Shown here one piece after another: positions 1 through 9,146 of a stretch of DNA of 64,000 nucleotides. The stretch spans positions 62,001 to 126,000 of the forward strand of contig CANQBO010000001.1 in NCBI GenBank assembly GCA_947589475.1, read 5' to 3'. The position numbers and the translations under genes are program-made. A model generated the notes under the pieces. The model was given only the letters and a program-made list of their open reading frames with translations. It was not told the origin of the DNA and searched no databases. Position 1 is the stretch's first letter, and the number at the start of each line of letters is the position of its first letter. The DNA comes from an uncultured Clostridia bacterium (GTDB lineage: Bacteria; Bacillota; Clostridia; Christensenellales; CAG-917).

Positions 1-2
1 TA

Positions 3-581
3 GGTAACGGCAAATTCTCTCTATCGGCTAGTTGGTTTGACCGTGAGAATCGAAAGACAAATTCCCCCGCAATACAGGAACTCAAGAACAACCTCTACAA
101 TTATTTTCGTAAAGAAAATTCCTCGAACGACGACAAGATGTGGACTACTTTGAACCGATGCCGCAATGTCCTAAAAGGGAAAGGGTACTCTTCGAGCTTC
201 ATAGTGTTTAACAAAAGGGCGAGTAATGACTACGCGAACAAGCATAAATTAGCTTATTGTCTGAATGTATTTATTCAGCCGTGGGTAAAGAACTATCTGC
301 TTAAAGTTGGAGTATCGGATGTCAATCAGGATATGTACGCGCTATCCGTATTGATACAGTGGATATTTAGATCGGCGATAAGGAAGGGGGAGGAAGTGTG
401 GATATACATCCCCAGTAAAAGAATGAGATACTTGCTACGGACTTGGATAGATAACCTCGCCGAAGGTAAGGATTTAGAACCAATATATTATCAAGGAGAC
501 GAAGAAAAGAAAAAAATGAATCCTATGAAAAAAATCCCCAAAAAGAACAAAGGAACCAGTAAGCAAAATGAAAAGATATAG
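3..581 (+). CDS. C-terminal part of an unidentified phage protein (5' end outside window)
   Basis: The frame is open to the left edge, so only the last 192 codons are seen; the first Met in view (138) is internal. The visible part is a basic soluble protein with a segment around 300-450 reading LIQWIFRSAIRKGEEVWIYI followed by PSKRMR, and a lysine-rich tail. I do not recognise the family with certainty. Such an ending occurs in some phage replication or helicase-like proteins, but that is recollection, not proof. It overlaps the next gene by 14 bases, which suggests translational coupling in an early operon. Confidence 0.6.
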   Translation, partial: GNGKFSLSASWFDRENRKTNSPAIQELKNNLYNYFRKENSSNDDKMWTTLNRCRNVLKGKGYSSSFIVFNKRASNDYANKHKLAYCLNVFIQPWVKNYLLKVGVSDVNQDMYALSVLIQWIFRSAIRKGEEVWIYIPSKRMRYLLRTWIDNLAEGKDLEPIYYQGDEEKKKMNPMKKIPKKNKGTSKQNEKI

Positions 582-753
582 CAAAAGTAGAGACTGCGGT
601 AATTGCTATTACTGCGATATATGTAAGAGCAAAGAAGGACCTTGCTCGGATTATGACCCCGTATATAGTGACAATTTAGACTATCAATACTACGAAAACG
701 TATTAGAAGAAAATATAGAAGAATACAATTCACAAATCGAAGAAAGCCGATAA
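568..753 (+). CDS. Small cysteine-rich phage protein
   Basis: A 61-residue protein starting inside the end of the preceding gene. The N-terminal third carries a cluster of four cysteines (DCGNCYYCDIC) with another Cys eight residues on, a spacing compatible with metal binding. The C-terminal half is rich in Asp, Glu, Asn and Tyr. The overlap with the upstream gene argues that it is translated. No family is recognised; many phage early operons carry such tiny putative zinc-binding proteins. Confidence 0.5.
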   Translation: MKRYSKSRDCGNCYYCDICKSKEGPCSDYDPVYSDNLDYQYYENVLEENIEEYNSQIEESR

Positions 754-824
754 CGGCGGAGGTACTCATCATAAACAATTCATTTAAAATTTTATCTATA
801 GAGGCAAAAGACATCTATGCCGCA

Positions 825-3581
825 ATGCATTTGAACAAACCTAATGAAGATGGATATTCGATACGTTCCTCGGACGGCAACATTCTGTTAAAGAAGTTTA
901 AGAACACTCTCGATTGGAGTCTTGATACTATGAAGCTCCAAGAAGAGCATTACAAAAAGACCCGCAAGAAGAACTTTTATTTCGTAGCCGGACAAAAGAG
1001 ATTTACCCAAGTTGTCATCAATGTAGAATTTAACTACTCTTACAAACTATTCAATATGCTCGGCAAGAATACATACATAAGGGCGGGGTATGAATTTAAG
1101 GACTGCCATTTTGATGATGGTGTATATCTTAAGGATGGAGAGCTGATTGCGCTGCAGACAAACGTCGAGGTGAAAAATCCGTTGCCGACCGATTTGCTTG
1201 GCGATTGCTTCGCGTTCGCTGACGGTTTTTATGCTTTATCTGGGAGCATTCCTACGCTCCTATCACGGAGTGACTTAAGAGAGTATCTGTATGAGAACGG
1301 GTTTGTGTGTGATGGCATCGAGTATGTTCGCTATAAAAGGAGTAGCGGAAGTAGCCGAGTAGGGAAATGCTTATTTGTTCAAAAAAGTATAGCTCCTCAG
1401 ATGAAAAAATGGGACGCTTGCGGGCTAGACATCAAAGAGAATGACCCGATCGACTTGGCGGCGTGGGAAGCCTATATATCTCTCCCGATGAGTAGTATTA
1501 TCGACACGATGGAAATCCAACCAAACGAAATCCTCATTGTAGATGATTACGAGAGCGTTTTCAAAGACAATGTTGTTGTGGTAGAGGCAAATAACGGACG
1601 ATTGGTTGCCGAGGAGAAAGAAGCCGAGATAGTCAACAATATTTGGGACGGTGAATCCTTGATGGACGCGAGCAAGTTCGGCAAATACTCCGACAAAGGT
1701 ATGCTGCTGTTGAGAAACCGTTTCTTTAAGACTTGCGCCTTTAATACAAACATCCAAGAGTGGTTTGCTGATAACGGCATTGTCTCGGTCGAGCAACTGA
1801 ACGGATATACGAGAGCCAAGAGCGTAAATGAGATAAAACTCATCACCACACCAAGCAGCATCAAATATTTGAAGTTCGGCACAATCGACGGCTGGCTTGA
1901 CAATATACAACCCGTATTTGGAGTAGTCAAATTTGAAAAACAGACGCATTACTTTGACGGCAGAATGGTGCAATCCCATTACCAGCTCATCAACACTTTA
2001 CACTTAAAGTATGCGGATGTAGAAAGATTTTTAGCTCCGTCATTAGATTATATAGGTCTTGTCCGAAGCGACCCCGACGTTCTTAGATATCATATCGGAT
2101 ATCCGTTCCGGATAGAGGATGATGATATAGAGCCTAACCCTTTGAAATCAAAGAATGATATTATCTTTAAGATGCTTGGAATCAATAATAAATTTGCCAA
2201 TACTCAGCTCTATATTGATTTTAGAAACGATATAGTAAGAGGATTTATAAGAAATCTTAAGCAGGGACACATCTTATTACACGGCAACTATGCGACACTG
2301 CTCGGCAATGGGATTGAGTTGTTACAACAAGCGATCGGGAAATTCTGCGGTGAGAGTGTGATTGGTAACAGAGCGATACACTGTAGAAAATTTGAGTATG
2401 GAAAGACGGTGTTAGGGTCGCGGAGTCCTCACATTACAATGGGTAACATACTCTTAGTCAAAAATGTAGAGAATGACCAAATTGATAAGTATTTCAACCT
2501 CACTAATGAAATCGTTTGTGTAAATGCGATAGGAGAGAACATCCAACAAAGACTGAATGGCTGCGACTATGACAGTGATAGCATATTGCTTACGGATAAC
2601 GATATTCTTATAAAGGCAGCGGAGGAAAACTACGAGCGGTTCAAAGTCCCGACATCATTCGTAGAGGCACAAAGGACGAAGAGATTATACAATAATGCTC
2701 ACAAGAGCAATCTTGATGTCAAGACTAGCGTAAATAAGATAGGTGAGATAGTCAACTTATCTCAGCAACTCAACAGCTTGTTTTGGGAGAAGATCAACGG
2801 CGGAGCCTCATATGACGAGTGTATGCCACTATATGATGATATTTGTAAACTCGCCGTGTTATCGGGTATTGAAATTGACAAAGCAAAGAAAGAGTATGTC
2901 GTCAATAGCGTCAACGAGATAATGTGGCTCAAAAATAAGTATAGGTTGGAAAAGAATGGGCAGGTCGAAAAACCGTTGTTCTTCAAAATGATTACTCTTG
3001 AAAACGGCTACGAACTGAGTGATAAGATAACCTACCGGTACTTTGACACGGCAATGGATTACTTGCAGAAAATTATATCCTCGACCAATTTCAGACAGGC
3101 ACGTAAATATAAAGCAGATGTTATCCCTTTTATGGATATAGTCAAGAAACCTGAGATGACCCAGAGGCAGGGATACTATTCAAAGCAGAGGGATAAAATC
3201 ATTGAGACAGTACTTGACTACAAAGACCAAATCAAAAGACTATACATAGACTATACAACAAAGACCCCTGAAGAAAAGAAGCTTATTTGGAGAGAGGTAG
3301 CAACCTTAAGGCAGCAGTGTATTGATGACGTTGATAAAGTGTCTAACGCCGAGTACACGATGTATATTACGCTTAAAGAGCTTGACAATAAGGATGCCAA
3401 ATCAATATATAGATTTCTTTTTGAAGTATTATTTGGAAAACCTAATAAATCATTCTTTAAGATGATAAATGAAAGCCGAGAAGAAATCACAGAATTGGTA
3501 GAAACCAAAGATGGGGAAATACAGTTATACGACATGTCATTTACGCGAGTTCCGGAAAATTTTTACAAAAATGGCACCTAA
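825..3581 (+). CDS. Phage two-barrel RNA polymerase (YonO/QDE-1-like), putative
   Basis: A 918-residue protein whose signature is the aspartate triad GCDYDSDSILLTD, with D581, D583 and D585. This matches the DxDxD metal-binding motif of single-chain double-psi-beta-barrel RNA polymerases: eukaryotic cellular RdRPs, Bacillus phage SPbeta YonO and crAss-like phage polymerases, where the usual form is DxDGD; here Gly is replaced by Ser. Length fits that family. By analogy with YonO it would be a DNA-dependent polymerase transcribing the late genes to its right; that is inference. Start choice is uncertain: the frame is open upstream, and a good Shine-Dalgarno (GGAGG, 758-762) sits 5-8 bases before in-frame ATC (768) and ATA (771) codons, while ATG 825 has none. 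Confidence 0.7.
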   Translation: MHLNKPNEDGYSIRSSDGNILLKKFKNTLDWSLDTMKLQEEHYKKTRKKNFYFVAGQKRFTQVVINVEFNYSYKLFNMLGKNTYIRAGYEFKDCHFDDGVYLKDGELIALQTNVEVKNPLPTDLLGDCFAFADGFYALSGSIPTLLSRSDLREYLYENGFVCDGIEYVRYKRSSGSSRVGKCLFVQKSIAPQMKKWDACGLDIKENDPIDLAAWEAYISLPMSSIIDTMEIQPNEILIVDDYESVFKDNVVVVEANNGRLVAEEKEAEIVNNIWDGESLMDASKFGKYSDKGMLLLRNRFFKTCAFNTNIQEWFADNGIVSVEQLNGYTRAKSVNEIKLITTPSSIKYLKFGTIDGWLDNIQPVFGVVKFEKQTHYFDGRMVQSHYQLINTLHLKYADVERFLAPSLDYIGLVRSDPDVLRYHIGYPFRIEDDDIEPNPLKSKNDIIFKMLGINNKFANTQLYIDFRNDIVRGFIRNLKQGHILLHGNYATLLGNGIELLQQAIGKFCGESVIGNRAIHCRKFEYGKTVLGSRSPHITMGNILLVKNVENDQIDKYFNLTNEIVCVNAIGENIQQRLNGCDYDSDSILLTDNDILIKAAEENYERFKVPTSFVEAQRTKRLYNNAHKSNLDVKTSVNKIGEIVNLSQQLNSLFWEKINGGASYDECMPLYDDICKLAVLSGIEIDKAKKEYVVNSVNEIMWLKNKYRLEKNGQVEKPLFFKMITLENGYELSDKITYRYFDTAMDYLQKIISSTNFRQARKYKADVIPFMDIVKKPEMTQRQGYYSKQRDKIIETVLDYKDQIKRLYIDYTTKTPEEKKLIWREVATLRQQCIDDVDKVSNAEYTMYITLKELDNKDAKSIYRFLFEVLFGKPNKSFFKMINESREEITELVETKDGEIQLYDMSFTRVPENFYKNGT

Positions 3582-3653
3582 AATTATCACACAATTTTTT
3601 AGAACGATTTTAGACAAGTGACAGAAAGAAACGGATTATCCGCTATTTTCTAT

Positions 3654-3677
3654 GAGAAATTTTTGAAAAAAATTCTC
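3654..3677 (+). other. AT-rich hairpin between RNA polymerase and phosphoesterase genes
   Basis: GAGAA and AAATTCTC arms with A/T-rich pairing around TTGA form a stem in the 165-base gap. It is not followed by a T-run, so it is a weak terminator candidate at best; otherwise the gap holds only the Shine-Dalgarno (aaaggaag) of the next gene. Confidence 0.35.
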
Positions 3678-3746
3678 CGAGACTAATTGCCGTATAGGGG
3701 AGAGAGTGACATTTAAGAAAAATTTGAAATTAAAGGAAGAAAAGGA

Positions 3747-4967
3747 ATGTTCGATTTTGATAAAAAACCACAAGAGACAGAAGAGGAATATATTTGGAGG
3801 TTAGGTCTTGCGAAAGAGACGGGCGCAATAGAATTGAGCTGGGATGAGATCGCCGACTTAATCAACAAAAATTTTGCGAGCGATGAAAAATCCTATAAGA
3901 GTTCCTCGACGTATAGAACAATATATTGTTATGCAAAGAAGTTTTATGACGCTGGCGTCTTTAAAGATAGCAAGCAAGAAGCATACATAAATATCATCAA
4001 AGCAGAAAAGAAAGCATTGGAGTCAGAGAGACAAATGCTCCGTGATGAGAAGAAAGACATAAACCGTTTAATGCGTGAGCAGTCTAGAGATGAGTTGATT
4101 TACCAGCACATAAGGGACGCAATACAAGACCTTGAGCCGTTGCCAATTCCTGAACCGTTATGCAGGTCTTATGATGAAAAAACAGGAATACTTTGTTTCG
4201 GGGATACTCACTATGGTACAGAGTTTTCAATCAAAGGATTGAACGGCGACATCATCAATGAGTATAGTCCAGAGATATTTATGCAGCGTATGGGCGAGCT
4301 TTTACAAATGACATTAGATAAAGTTAAGAAAGAAGGTCTTACCACGATAAAGGTGTTTTCATTGGGAGATGAGATAGATGGTATTTTGAGAGCTTCGCAA
4401 CTGATGAAGTTGAGATACGGAGTTGTTGAGTCCACTATCAAATATGCCGATTATATTTGCAGATGGCTCACACGCTTATCGGAAGATGTGATGGTTGAGT
4501 TTCAAATGACGAGAGGGAACCACAGTGAGCTTAGGATGCTTTCACAACCGAAAGGCACATTTATTGACGACAACATGAGTGAGGTCATAAGACAATTCAT
4601 CAAGACTAGGATGGAGGGCAATCCAAACTTCATGATGTACGAGAATGAGAGCGGGTTGATCTTCGACAAAATATATGGTTTTAATATATTGGGTATACAC
4701 GGCGAGGTAAAGAACCTTAAGACGGCTATAGACAATTTTGCCACAATGTATAAAACCAATATAGATATACTGGTCGGCGGGCATACGCACCACTTCTCAT
4801 CTGAAACTGTTGGAGTCAACAAAGATGTTATAAGCGTCCCCAGCGTCATTGGAATTGACAGCTTTGCAATGCAAATCGGCAAGACATCAAATCCTGGCGC
4901 GACATTCTTAATGATAGAAGATGGTAAGGGATTAGTAGAACAAACTACTTTTAAGTTCAGTATATAA
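3747..4967 (+). CDS. Calcineurin-like metallophosphoesterase
   Basis: A 406-residue protein with all the metal-site motifs of the calcineurin-like phosphoesterase superfamily in order: GDTHYG (D153, H155), GDEID (D208, D211), GNHSE (N258, H259), HGE, and GGHTHH (H346, H348). The first 140 residues are helical with a charged coiled segment (about 85-125) that is not part of the catalytic fold. Phage members act as nucleases or phosphatases; the substrate cannot be read from sequence. A run of A and G upstream (aaaggaagaaaagg) provides the ribosome site. It sits between the polymerase and an HU-like gene, consistent with a DNA-metabolism role. Confidence 0.85.
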   Translation: MFDFDKKPQETEEEYIWRLGLAKETGAIELSWDEIADLINKNFASDEKSYKSSSTYRTIYCYAKKFYDAGVFKDSKQEAYINIIKAEKKALESERQMLRDEKKDINRLMREQSRDELIYQHIRDAIQDLEPLPIPEPLCRSYDEKTGILCFGDTHYGTEFSIKGLNGDIINEYSPEIFMQRMGELLQMTLDKVKKEGLTTIKVFSLGDEIDGILRASQLMKLRYGVVESTIKYADYICRWLTRLSEDVMVEFQMTRGNHSELRMLSQPKGTFIDDNMSEVIRQFIKTRMEGNPNFMMYENESGLIFDKIYGFNILGIHGEVKNLKTAIDNFATMYKTNIDILVGGHTHHFSSETVGVNKDVISVPSVIGIDSFAMQIGKTSNPGATFLMIEDGKGLVEQTTFKFSI

Positions 4968-4981
4968 TGGGAGGTATGTAA

Positions 4982-5239
4982 ATGAACGGCACAGATTTTA
5001 GCAGAGTTTACGCCGAAAAGTTAAATATCTCCTATATAGATGCGAAACTTATATGTGATACACTTTTCGACACAATGAAAGAGATATTGTTTGATAAGAA
5101 GGAAAATCTGGTTATCCGCGGGCTTGGTACGTTCAAACAAGTGCAAAGGAACGCAAAAAGAATAGTTACCCCCGACGGGGAGCCGATAATCATTCCACCT
5201 AAAGAAGTAGTGAAGTTCGTACAAAGCCCGACACTTTAA
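4982..5239 (+). CDS. HU/IHF-like DNA-binding protein
   Basis: An 85-residue protein with the HU fold: an N-terminal helical half, then the hallmark RGLGTFKQVQR segment near residues 43-53 leading into the beta arm. It ends shortly after PPKEVVKFVQS, equivalent to the HU ending where the arm returns. It likely bends or compacts DNA. A GGAGG site lies 8 bases before the ATG. It is followed after 10 bases by the tyrosine recombinase, so it could act as an accessory bending factor for that enzyme; this is inference from position. Confidence 0.8.
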   Translation: MNGTDFSRVYAEKLNISYIDAKLICDTLFDTMKEILFDKKENLVIRGLGTFKQVQRNAKRIVTPDGEPIIIPPKEVVKFVQSPTL

Positions 5240-5249
5240 TGGAGGGCTT

Positions 5250-6251
5250 ATGCAAAAACTACAACAAGTAGACCAAAAAGAATGGAATGATGTGAATGAA
5301 TTTAACCGTTATATTCTTGAGGACTTTATAAATAATTCTTTGGAATTATCTCCAAAGACAAGGCACACGTACGAATCTAATTTAAGGATATGGTTTATAT
5401 GGGTAAAAAACAATCTTAATAATAAGTCTCAGCTTTATATCAAACCTCTTGAGTTCAAAAGGTTTCAGAATTGGTTAATCAACAGAGGCTGCTCATCGGC
5501 GGACATCAACAACAAGCGTTCGGCGATAAGTTCATTAAATGGTTATATTGAGATTTATTATAGAGATGATTATCCTACTTTTAGAAATTTTATCAATAAA
5601 AGTATTAAAAGACCGCCAAAGGCGTTAGTCAATGAGAAACAACCTTTAACAAAAGAAGAGTTCGCTCATTTGATAGCAGTGTTGAAAGAACATGGCGAAT
5701 GGCAAAAAGTGGCGTATCTTGAGTTCACATTAGATACGGGATGCAGGAGAGCTGAAAGCAGACAACTGCTGAAGACGGTTGTAAATGCCACACCGGTAAA
5801 AAAGACTAAGGAAGTTGAAAATCCAGATGGTACGACGTCTGAGGTAGAGGTCGTATACTACCAGACACATCAGATACGGTGTAAAGGTGCTGGCAGTACA
5901 GGCAAAATGCGTCGTTTCTTATTTAGTGAGAATACAATGCAGGCTCTTAAGAAGTGGCTTGAGGTGCGCGGCGAGGACGATTGCGAATTTATGTTTGTAA
6001 CGAATTACGGCGGCGGAGTTCATCAAGTAAGTGAAACATTATTTAACACTTGGGCAAAAAATACTTTTAGTAAAATTATAGGTAGGAGAGCTTATCCTCA
6101 CCAGTTGCGATCTTCGCGGGCTACTCAGTTAGCAGAGGAAGATGTGGATATAAAGGTTATTCAAAAACTTCTTGGGCACGAGAACGCATCGACTACGGAA
6201 ATTTATATTCAAACTGACGATTCGGATGAATTAGAAGATTTATATGTATAA
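5250..6251 (+). CDS. Tyrosine recombinase (integrase/invertase family)
   Basis: A 333-residue protein with an N-terminal SAM-like core-binding domain (about 15-115) and a catalytic domain carrying the full tyrosine recombinase set: R166 (TGCRRAE), H284 and R287 (HQLR), H310 (LLGHE) and nucleophile Y319 (EIYIQ). It could be the phage integrase. However, it lies inside the genome, between early genes and terminase, far from the attachment-like region near 40.3 kb, so a role in DNA inversion (see the fibre cassette at 37.2-38.1 kb) is an alternative. A terminator follows directly. Start ATG has a GGAGG site (5240-5244). Confidence 0.9.
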   Translation: MQKLQQVDQKEWNDVNEFNRYILEDFINNSLELSPKTRHTYESNLRIWFIWVKNNLNNKSQLYIKPLEFKRFQNWLINRGCSSADINNKRSAISSLNGYIEIYYRDDYPTFRNFINKSIKRPPKALVNEKQPLTKEEFAHLIAVLKEHGEWQKVAYLEFTLDTGCRRAESRQLLKTVVNATPVKKTKEVENPDGTTSEVEVVYYQTHQIRCKGAGSTGKMRRFLFSENTMQALKKWLEVRGEDDCEFMFVTNYGGGVHQVSETLFNTWAKNTFSKIIGRRAYPHQLRSSRATQLAEEDVDIKVIQKLLGHENASTTEIYIQTDDSDELEDLYV

Positions 6252-6256
6252 ACATA

Positions 6257-6280
6257 CCCCGCATATCTAGCGGGGCATTT
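6257..6280 (+). terminator. Rho-independent terminator after the recombinase
   Basis: Stem CCCCGC/GCGGGG with a 7-base loop followed by CATTTT. It lies 6 bases after the recombinase stop and separates early genes from the packaging operon. Confidence 0.75.
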
Positions 6281-6295
6281 TGAAATAATGGAATT

Positions 6296-7366
6296 ATGGG
6301 ACAAGATATAAAAATTAAGACTAAAGAGGCAGTGCGAGAAGCGGCAAAAAAACCGAGCAATATAGCTGCCCCCAATAAACCTAATACAACTTATAAATGT
6401 TCTTGCTGCGGAAAGGAATATGCGAGCCAGAGGACTAACTTTCTGACCACTAATTCACCTTTATTCAAAGGCAATAATGGGTTTACAACTATTTGTAAGA
6501 CTTGCGCAGAAGAATTGTTTAATCAGTTGGTAGAGTTTTATTGCGGAAACGAAGAACACGCATTAAGGCATTGTTGCTGGATGTTTGATTGGTATTATAA
6601 TCAAGGGATTTCAGCGGCTACTATAGAGAACAATCAAGGCAGAAGCAGAGTGTTGGTCTATCCGGTACGAATGAATATGGCGCAGTTTAGGAATAAAGGT
6701 ACGACATATTCTGATACATTGAGAGAGGAGCATCTAGATAGGATAACCAGAGAGTCTCTTATCGAGGCAGATGAAGTTGAAACAGAGGAATCCTTACAAG
6801 AGAAGCAGCGGCTTAGGATGATAATGGACTTTTTCGGTCCAGGGTATAATAATGAGGAATATGAATATCTATATACTCAGTATCAGGATTGGACAAGCCG
6901 ACACGATTGCAACACAAAAGCACAAGAAGAAATTTTCAAAAATTTATGTATTGCACAACTGAATATTCAAAGAGTACAAAAGAATGACGGAAGTACAAAA
7001 GCAATAGCAGAGGCAATGAGTACATTCCAGAGTCTGTTAGGTTCAGCCAACTTAAAGCCGAGCCAAAAGACAGACCCTGCCACTAAAGAGCAAGATACAT
7101 TTGGCACGCTCATAATGAAACTCGAAAAAGAGAGACCCGTTCCTGAGCCTAATCCAGAATGGGAAGATGTTGATGACATAAAGCAATATGTTGACGCATA
7201 TTTCTTAGGACATTTGAGCAAATTGCTTCACGTGGAGAATGATGCCGCAGAGGCATATGAGAATGAGTTAAAGAAGAACACAGTGACACCCCCAGAATAC
7301 GAAGGGGTAGACGAAAAAGTTGACACCTCTCTGTTGGATAAATACAAAGAGGGCGGTGGTAACTGA
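6296..7366 (+). CDS. Terminase small subunit, putative
   Basis: A 356-residue protein directly upstream of TerL, overlapping it by one base. After a basic N-terminus it has a zinc-ribbon-like unit with C35/C38 and C67/C70. The middle is helical and acidic, as expected for an oligomeric DNA-recognition subunit. It would bind the packaging site and deliver DNA to TerL. The assignment rests on position plus the Cys motif; I see no classical small-terminase helix-turn-helix by eye. The ribosome site before ATG is weak. Confidence 0.65.
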   Translation: MGQDIKIKTKEAVREAAKKPSNIAAPNKPNTTYKCSCCGKEYASQRTNFLTTNSPLFKGNNGFTTICKTCAEELFNQLVEFYCGNEEHALRHCCWMFDWYYNQGISAATIENNQGRSRVLVYPVRMNMAQFRNKGTTYSDTLREEHLDRITRESLIEADEVETEESLQEKQRLRMIMDFFGPGYNNEEYEYLYTQYQDWTSRHDCNTKAQEEIFKNLCIAQLNIQRVQKNDGSTKAIAEAMSTFQSLLGSANLKPSQKTDPATKEQDTFGTLIMKLEKERPVPEPNPEWEDVDDIKQYVDAYFLGHLSKLLHVENDAAEAYENELKKNTVTPPEYEGVDEKVDTSLLDKYKEGGGN

Positions 7367-9135
7367 TGTTAAATACAAATCAATTAAGCGAGGCTGAGAT
7401 ACAAGAGCAGCGGCAACAAAAGATAATGCAAGGGGTTGCCACTTGGGCTTCGTACTATAGAGCTAATCCTCATAGATTTGTGAGGGATTACTTTGATGGT
7501 ATCAACTTAAAACGATTTCAAGAGATCATATTGTATCAAATGTTCCATTCGGTCAACATTATGTTTCTTGCAGCTCGAGGTATTGGTAAGACAATGCTTC
7601 TTGCAATTTATTGCGCAATAAAATGTATTTTATACCCAGGCACAACGATATGTATAGCCTCAAAAACAAGGCAACAAGCGATAGAGGTGATTGATAAAAT
7701 TACTAAAAATCTAATGCCTCATTCACCATTGTTATGTCTTGAAATAAAGGAAATAATTAACAATTCTGCAAAAGCATATATTGATTTTAAAAACACATCA
7801 AGGATTGTTGTCGTTACCGCTAATGAATCCGCAAGACACAATAGGGCAACAGTGCTGATTGTAGACGAATTTGTTTGGGTAGATAAAAATATAACTGATA
7901 CCGTATTAAGGAACTTCTTAACTTCACCAAGACATCCTGGTTTTTTGGATAAACCCGAATATCATGATTACCCATTTGAGCGACCCCAGGAATTATATTG
8001 TAGCAGTTGCTGGTATGAGTCGCACTGGTCGTATGAGTTTGTCAGGTCTTATGCGATAAATATGGTGATGGGCAGAGGATATTTTGTATGTGCTATTCCA
8101 TATCAACTCGGAATAAAAGAGAGAATTTTACAGCGAGAAAATATTGAAGACAAGATGTCCGAGTCAACCTTCAATGAAGTAAAGTTTTTAATGGAGAATT
8201 GTGCGCTATTCTTCAAACAAAGCGATGGGGCGTTCTATAACTTTGAAGATATTGATAGGACAAGGGTCATTAAATTTCCATATTATCCTGCGTCTTATAA
8301 TGTGCAGTTATCAGATAAGAGAGTTTATATTCCTCCAAAAGCAAAAGGAGAGATACGAATATTATCCGCCGATATTGCATTGATGTCGTCACGTAAAAAT
8401 AATAACGATGCAACGTCAATATTCTTAAATCAAATGCTCCCCGATGCTAACGGTAAATATTATTGCAATATAACATATACAGAAAATAACGAGGGGTTAA
8501 GGACGGAAGACCAAGCTCTTCGAATTAGAAAATTGTTTAGCGAGTTCGCCTGTGATTATCTTGTGATAGATGGTCGCGGATTGGGACTCGGTGTATGCGA
8601 CGCGCTTATGGGCGACATATATGATAAAAACGATGGTGTTACATATCCGGCATTATCGTGTTGCAATAATGAGGAAATGGCTAGTAGATGCACAACACCC
8701 GACGCACCAAAGGTTATATGGGTAATATATGGAACGCCAGAATTTAACTCACAATGTGCTTTGGGTCTCAGAGAAATTATCAGACAAAAAAGGTTGAGAT
8801 TACTGCTCTCTGAGTTTGCGGCAGATGACGTCCTGCCAGAGTTAAATGGATATAAAAATCTAAAACCTGATGATCTCACCGAATTAAAAATGCCATATAT
8901 TCACACCTCTTTACTTATCAATGAACTAATCAACCTTCAATACGAAACAAGAAACGGAGTAGTGAAGATAAAAGAGAAGCCTGGCATGAGGAAGGATAGA
9001 TATAGTAGTTTGAGTTACAACGTCTATGTCGCCAAACAACTCGAACGGGATATAGTGGCAGAACAGAAAAAGAGTTTAGATAAATTGGTGTTCAAAATAA
9101 GGACGCCACAATTAAAAGGTCAAACAATATTTTAA
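7366..9135 (+). CDS. terL: Terminase large subunit
   Basis: A 589-residue packaging motor. The ATPase domain has Walker A ARGIGKT (residues 70-76, K75) and Walker B VLIVDEF (D167, E168). The nuclease domain has the RNase H-like acidic residues in ILSADIA (D336) and LVIDGRG (D402). It cuts concatemeric DNA and translocates it into the prohead. The gene follows the small subunit with a one-base overlap and precedes the portal by 11 bases, the standard order. Confidence 0.93.
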   Translation: MLNTNQLSEAEIQEQRQQKIMQGVATWASYYRANPHRFVRDYFDGINLKRFQEIILYQMFHSVNIMFLAARGIGKTMLLAIYCAIKCILYPGTTICIASKTRQQAIEVIDKITKNLMPHSPLLCLEIKEIINNSAKAYIDFKNTSRIVVVTANESARHNRATVLIVDEFVWVDKNITDTVLRNFLTSPRHPGFLDKPEYHDYPFERPQELYCSSCWYESHWSYEFVRSYAINMVMGRGYFVCAIPYQLGIKERILQRENIEDKMSESTFNEVKFLMENCALFFKQSDGAFYNFEDIDRTRVIKFPYYPASYNVQLSDKRVYIPPKAKGEIRILSADIALMSSRKNNNDATSIFLNQMLPDANGKYYCNITYTENNEGLRTEDQALRIRKLFSEFACDYLVIDGRGLGLGVCDALMGDIYDKNDGVTYPALSCCNNEEMASRCTTPDAPKVIWVIYGTPEFNSQCALGLREIIRQKRLRLLLSEFAADDVLPELNGYKNLKPDDLTELKMPYIHTSLLINELINLQYETRNGVVKIKEKPGMRKDRYSSLSYNVYVAKQLERDIVAEQKKSLDKLVFKIRTPQLKGQTIF

Positions 9136-9146
9136 AGGAGGAGTGA

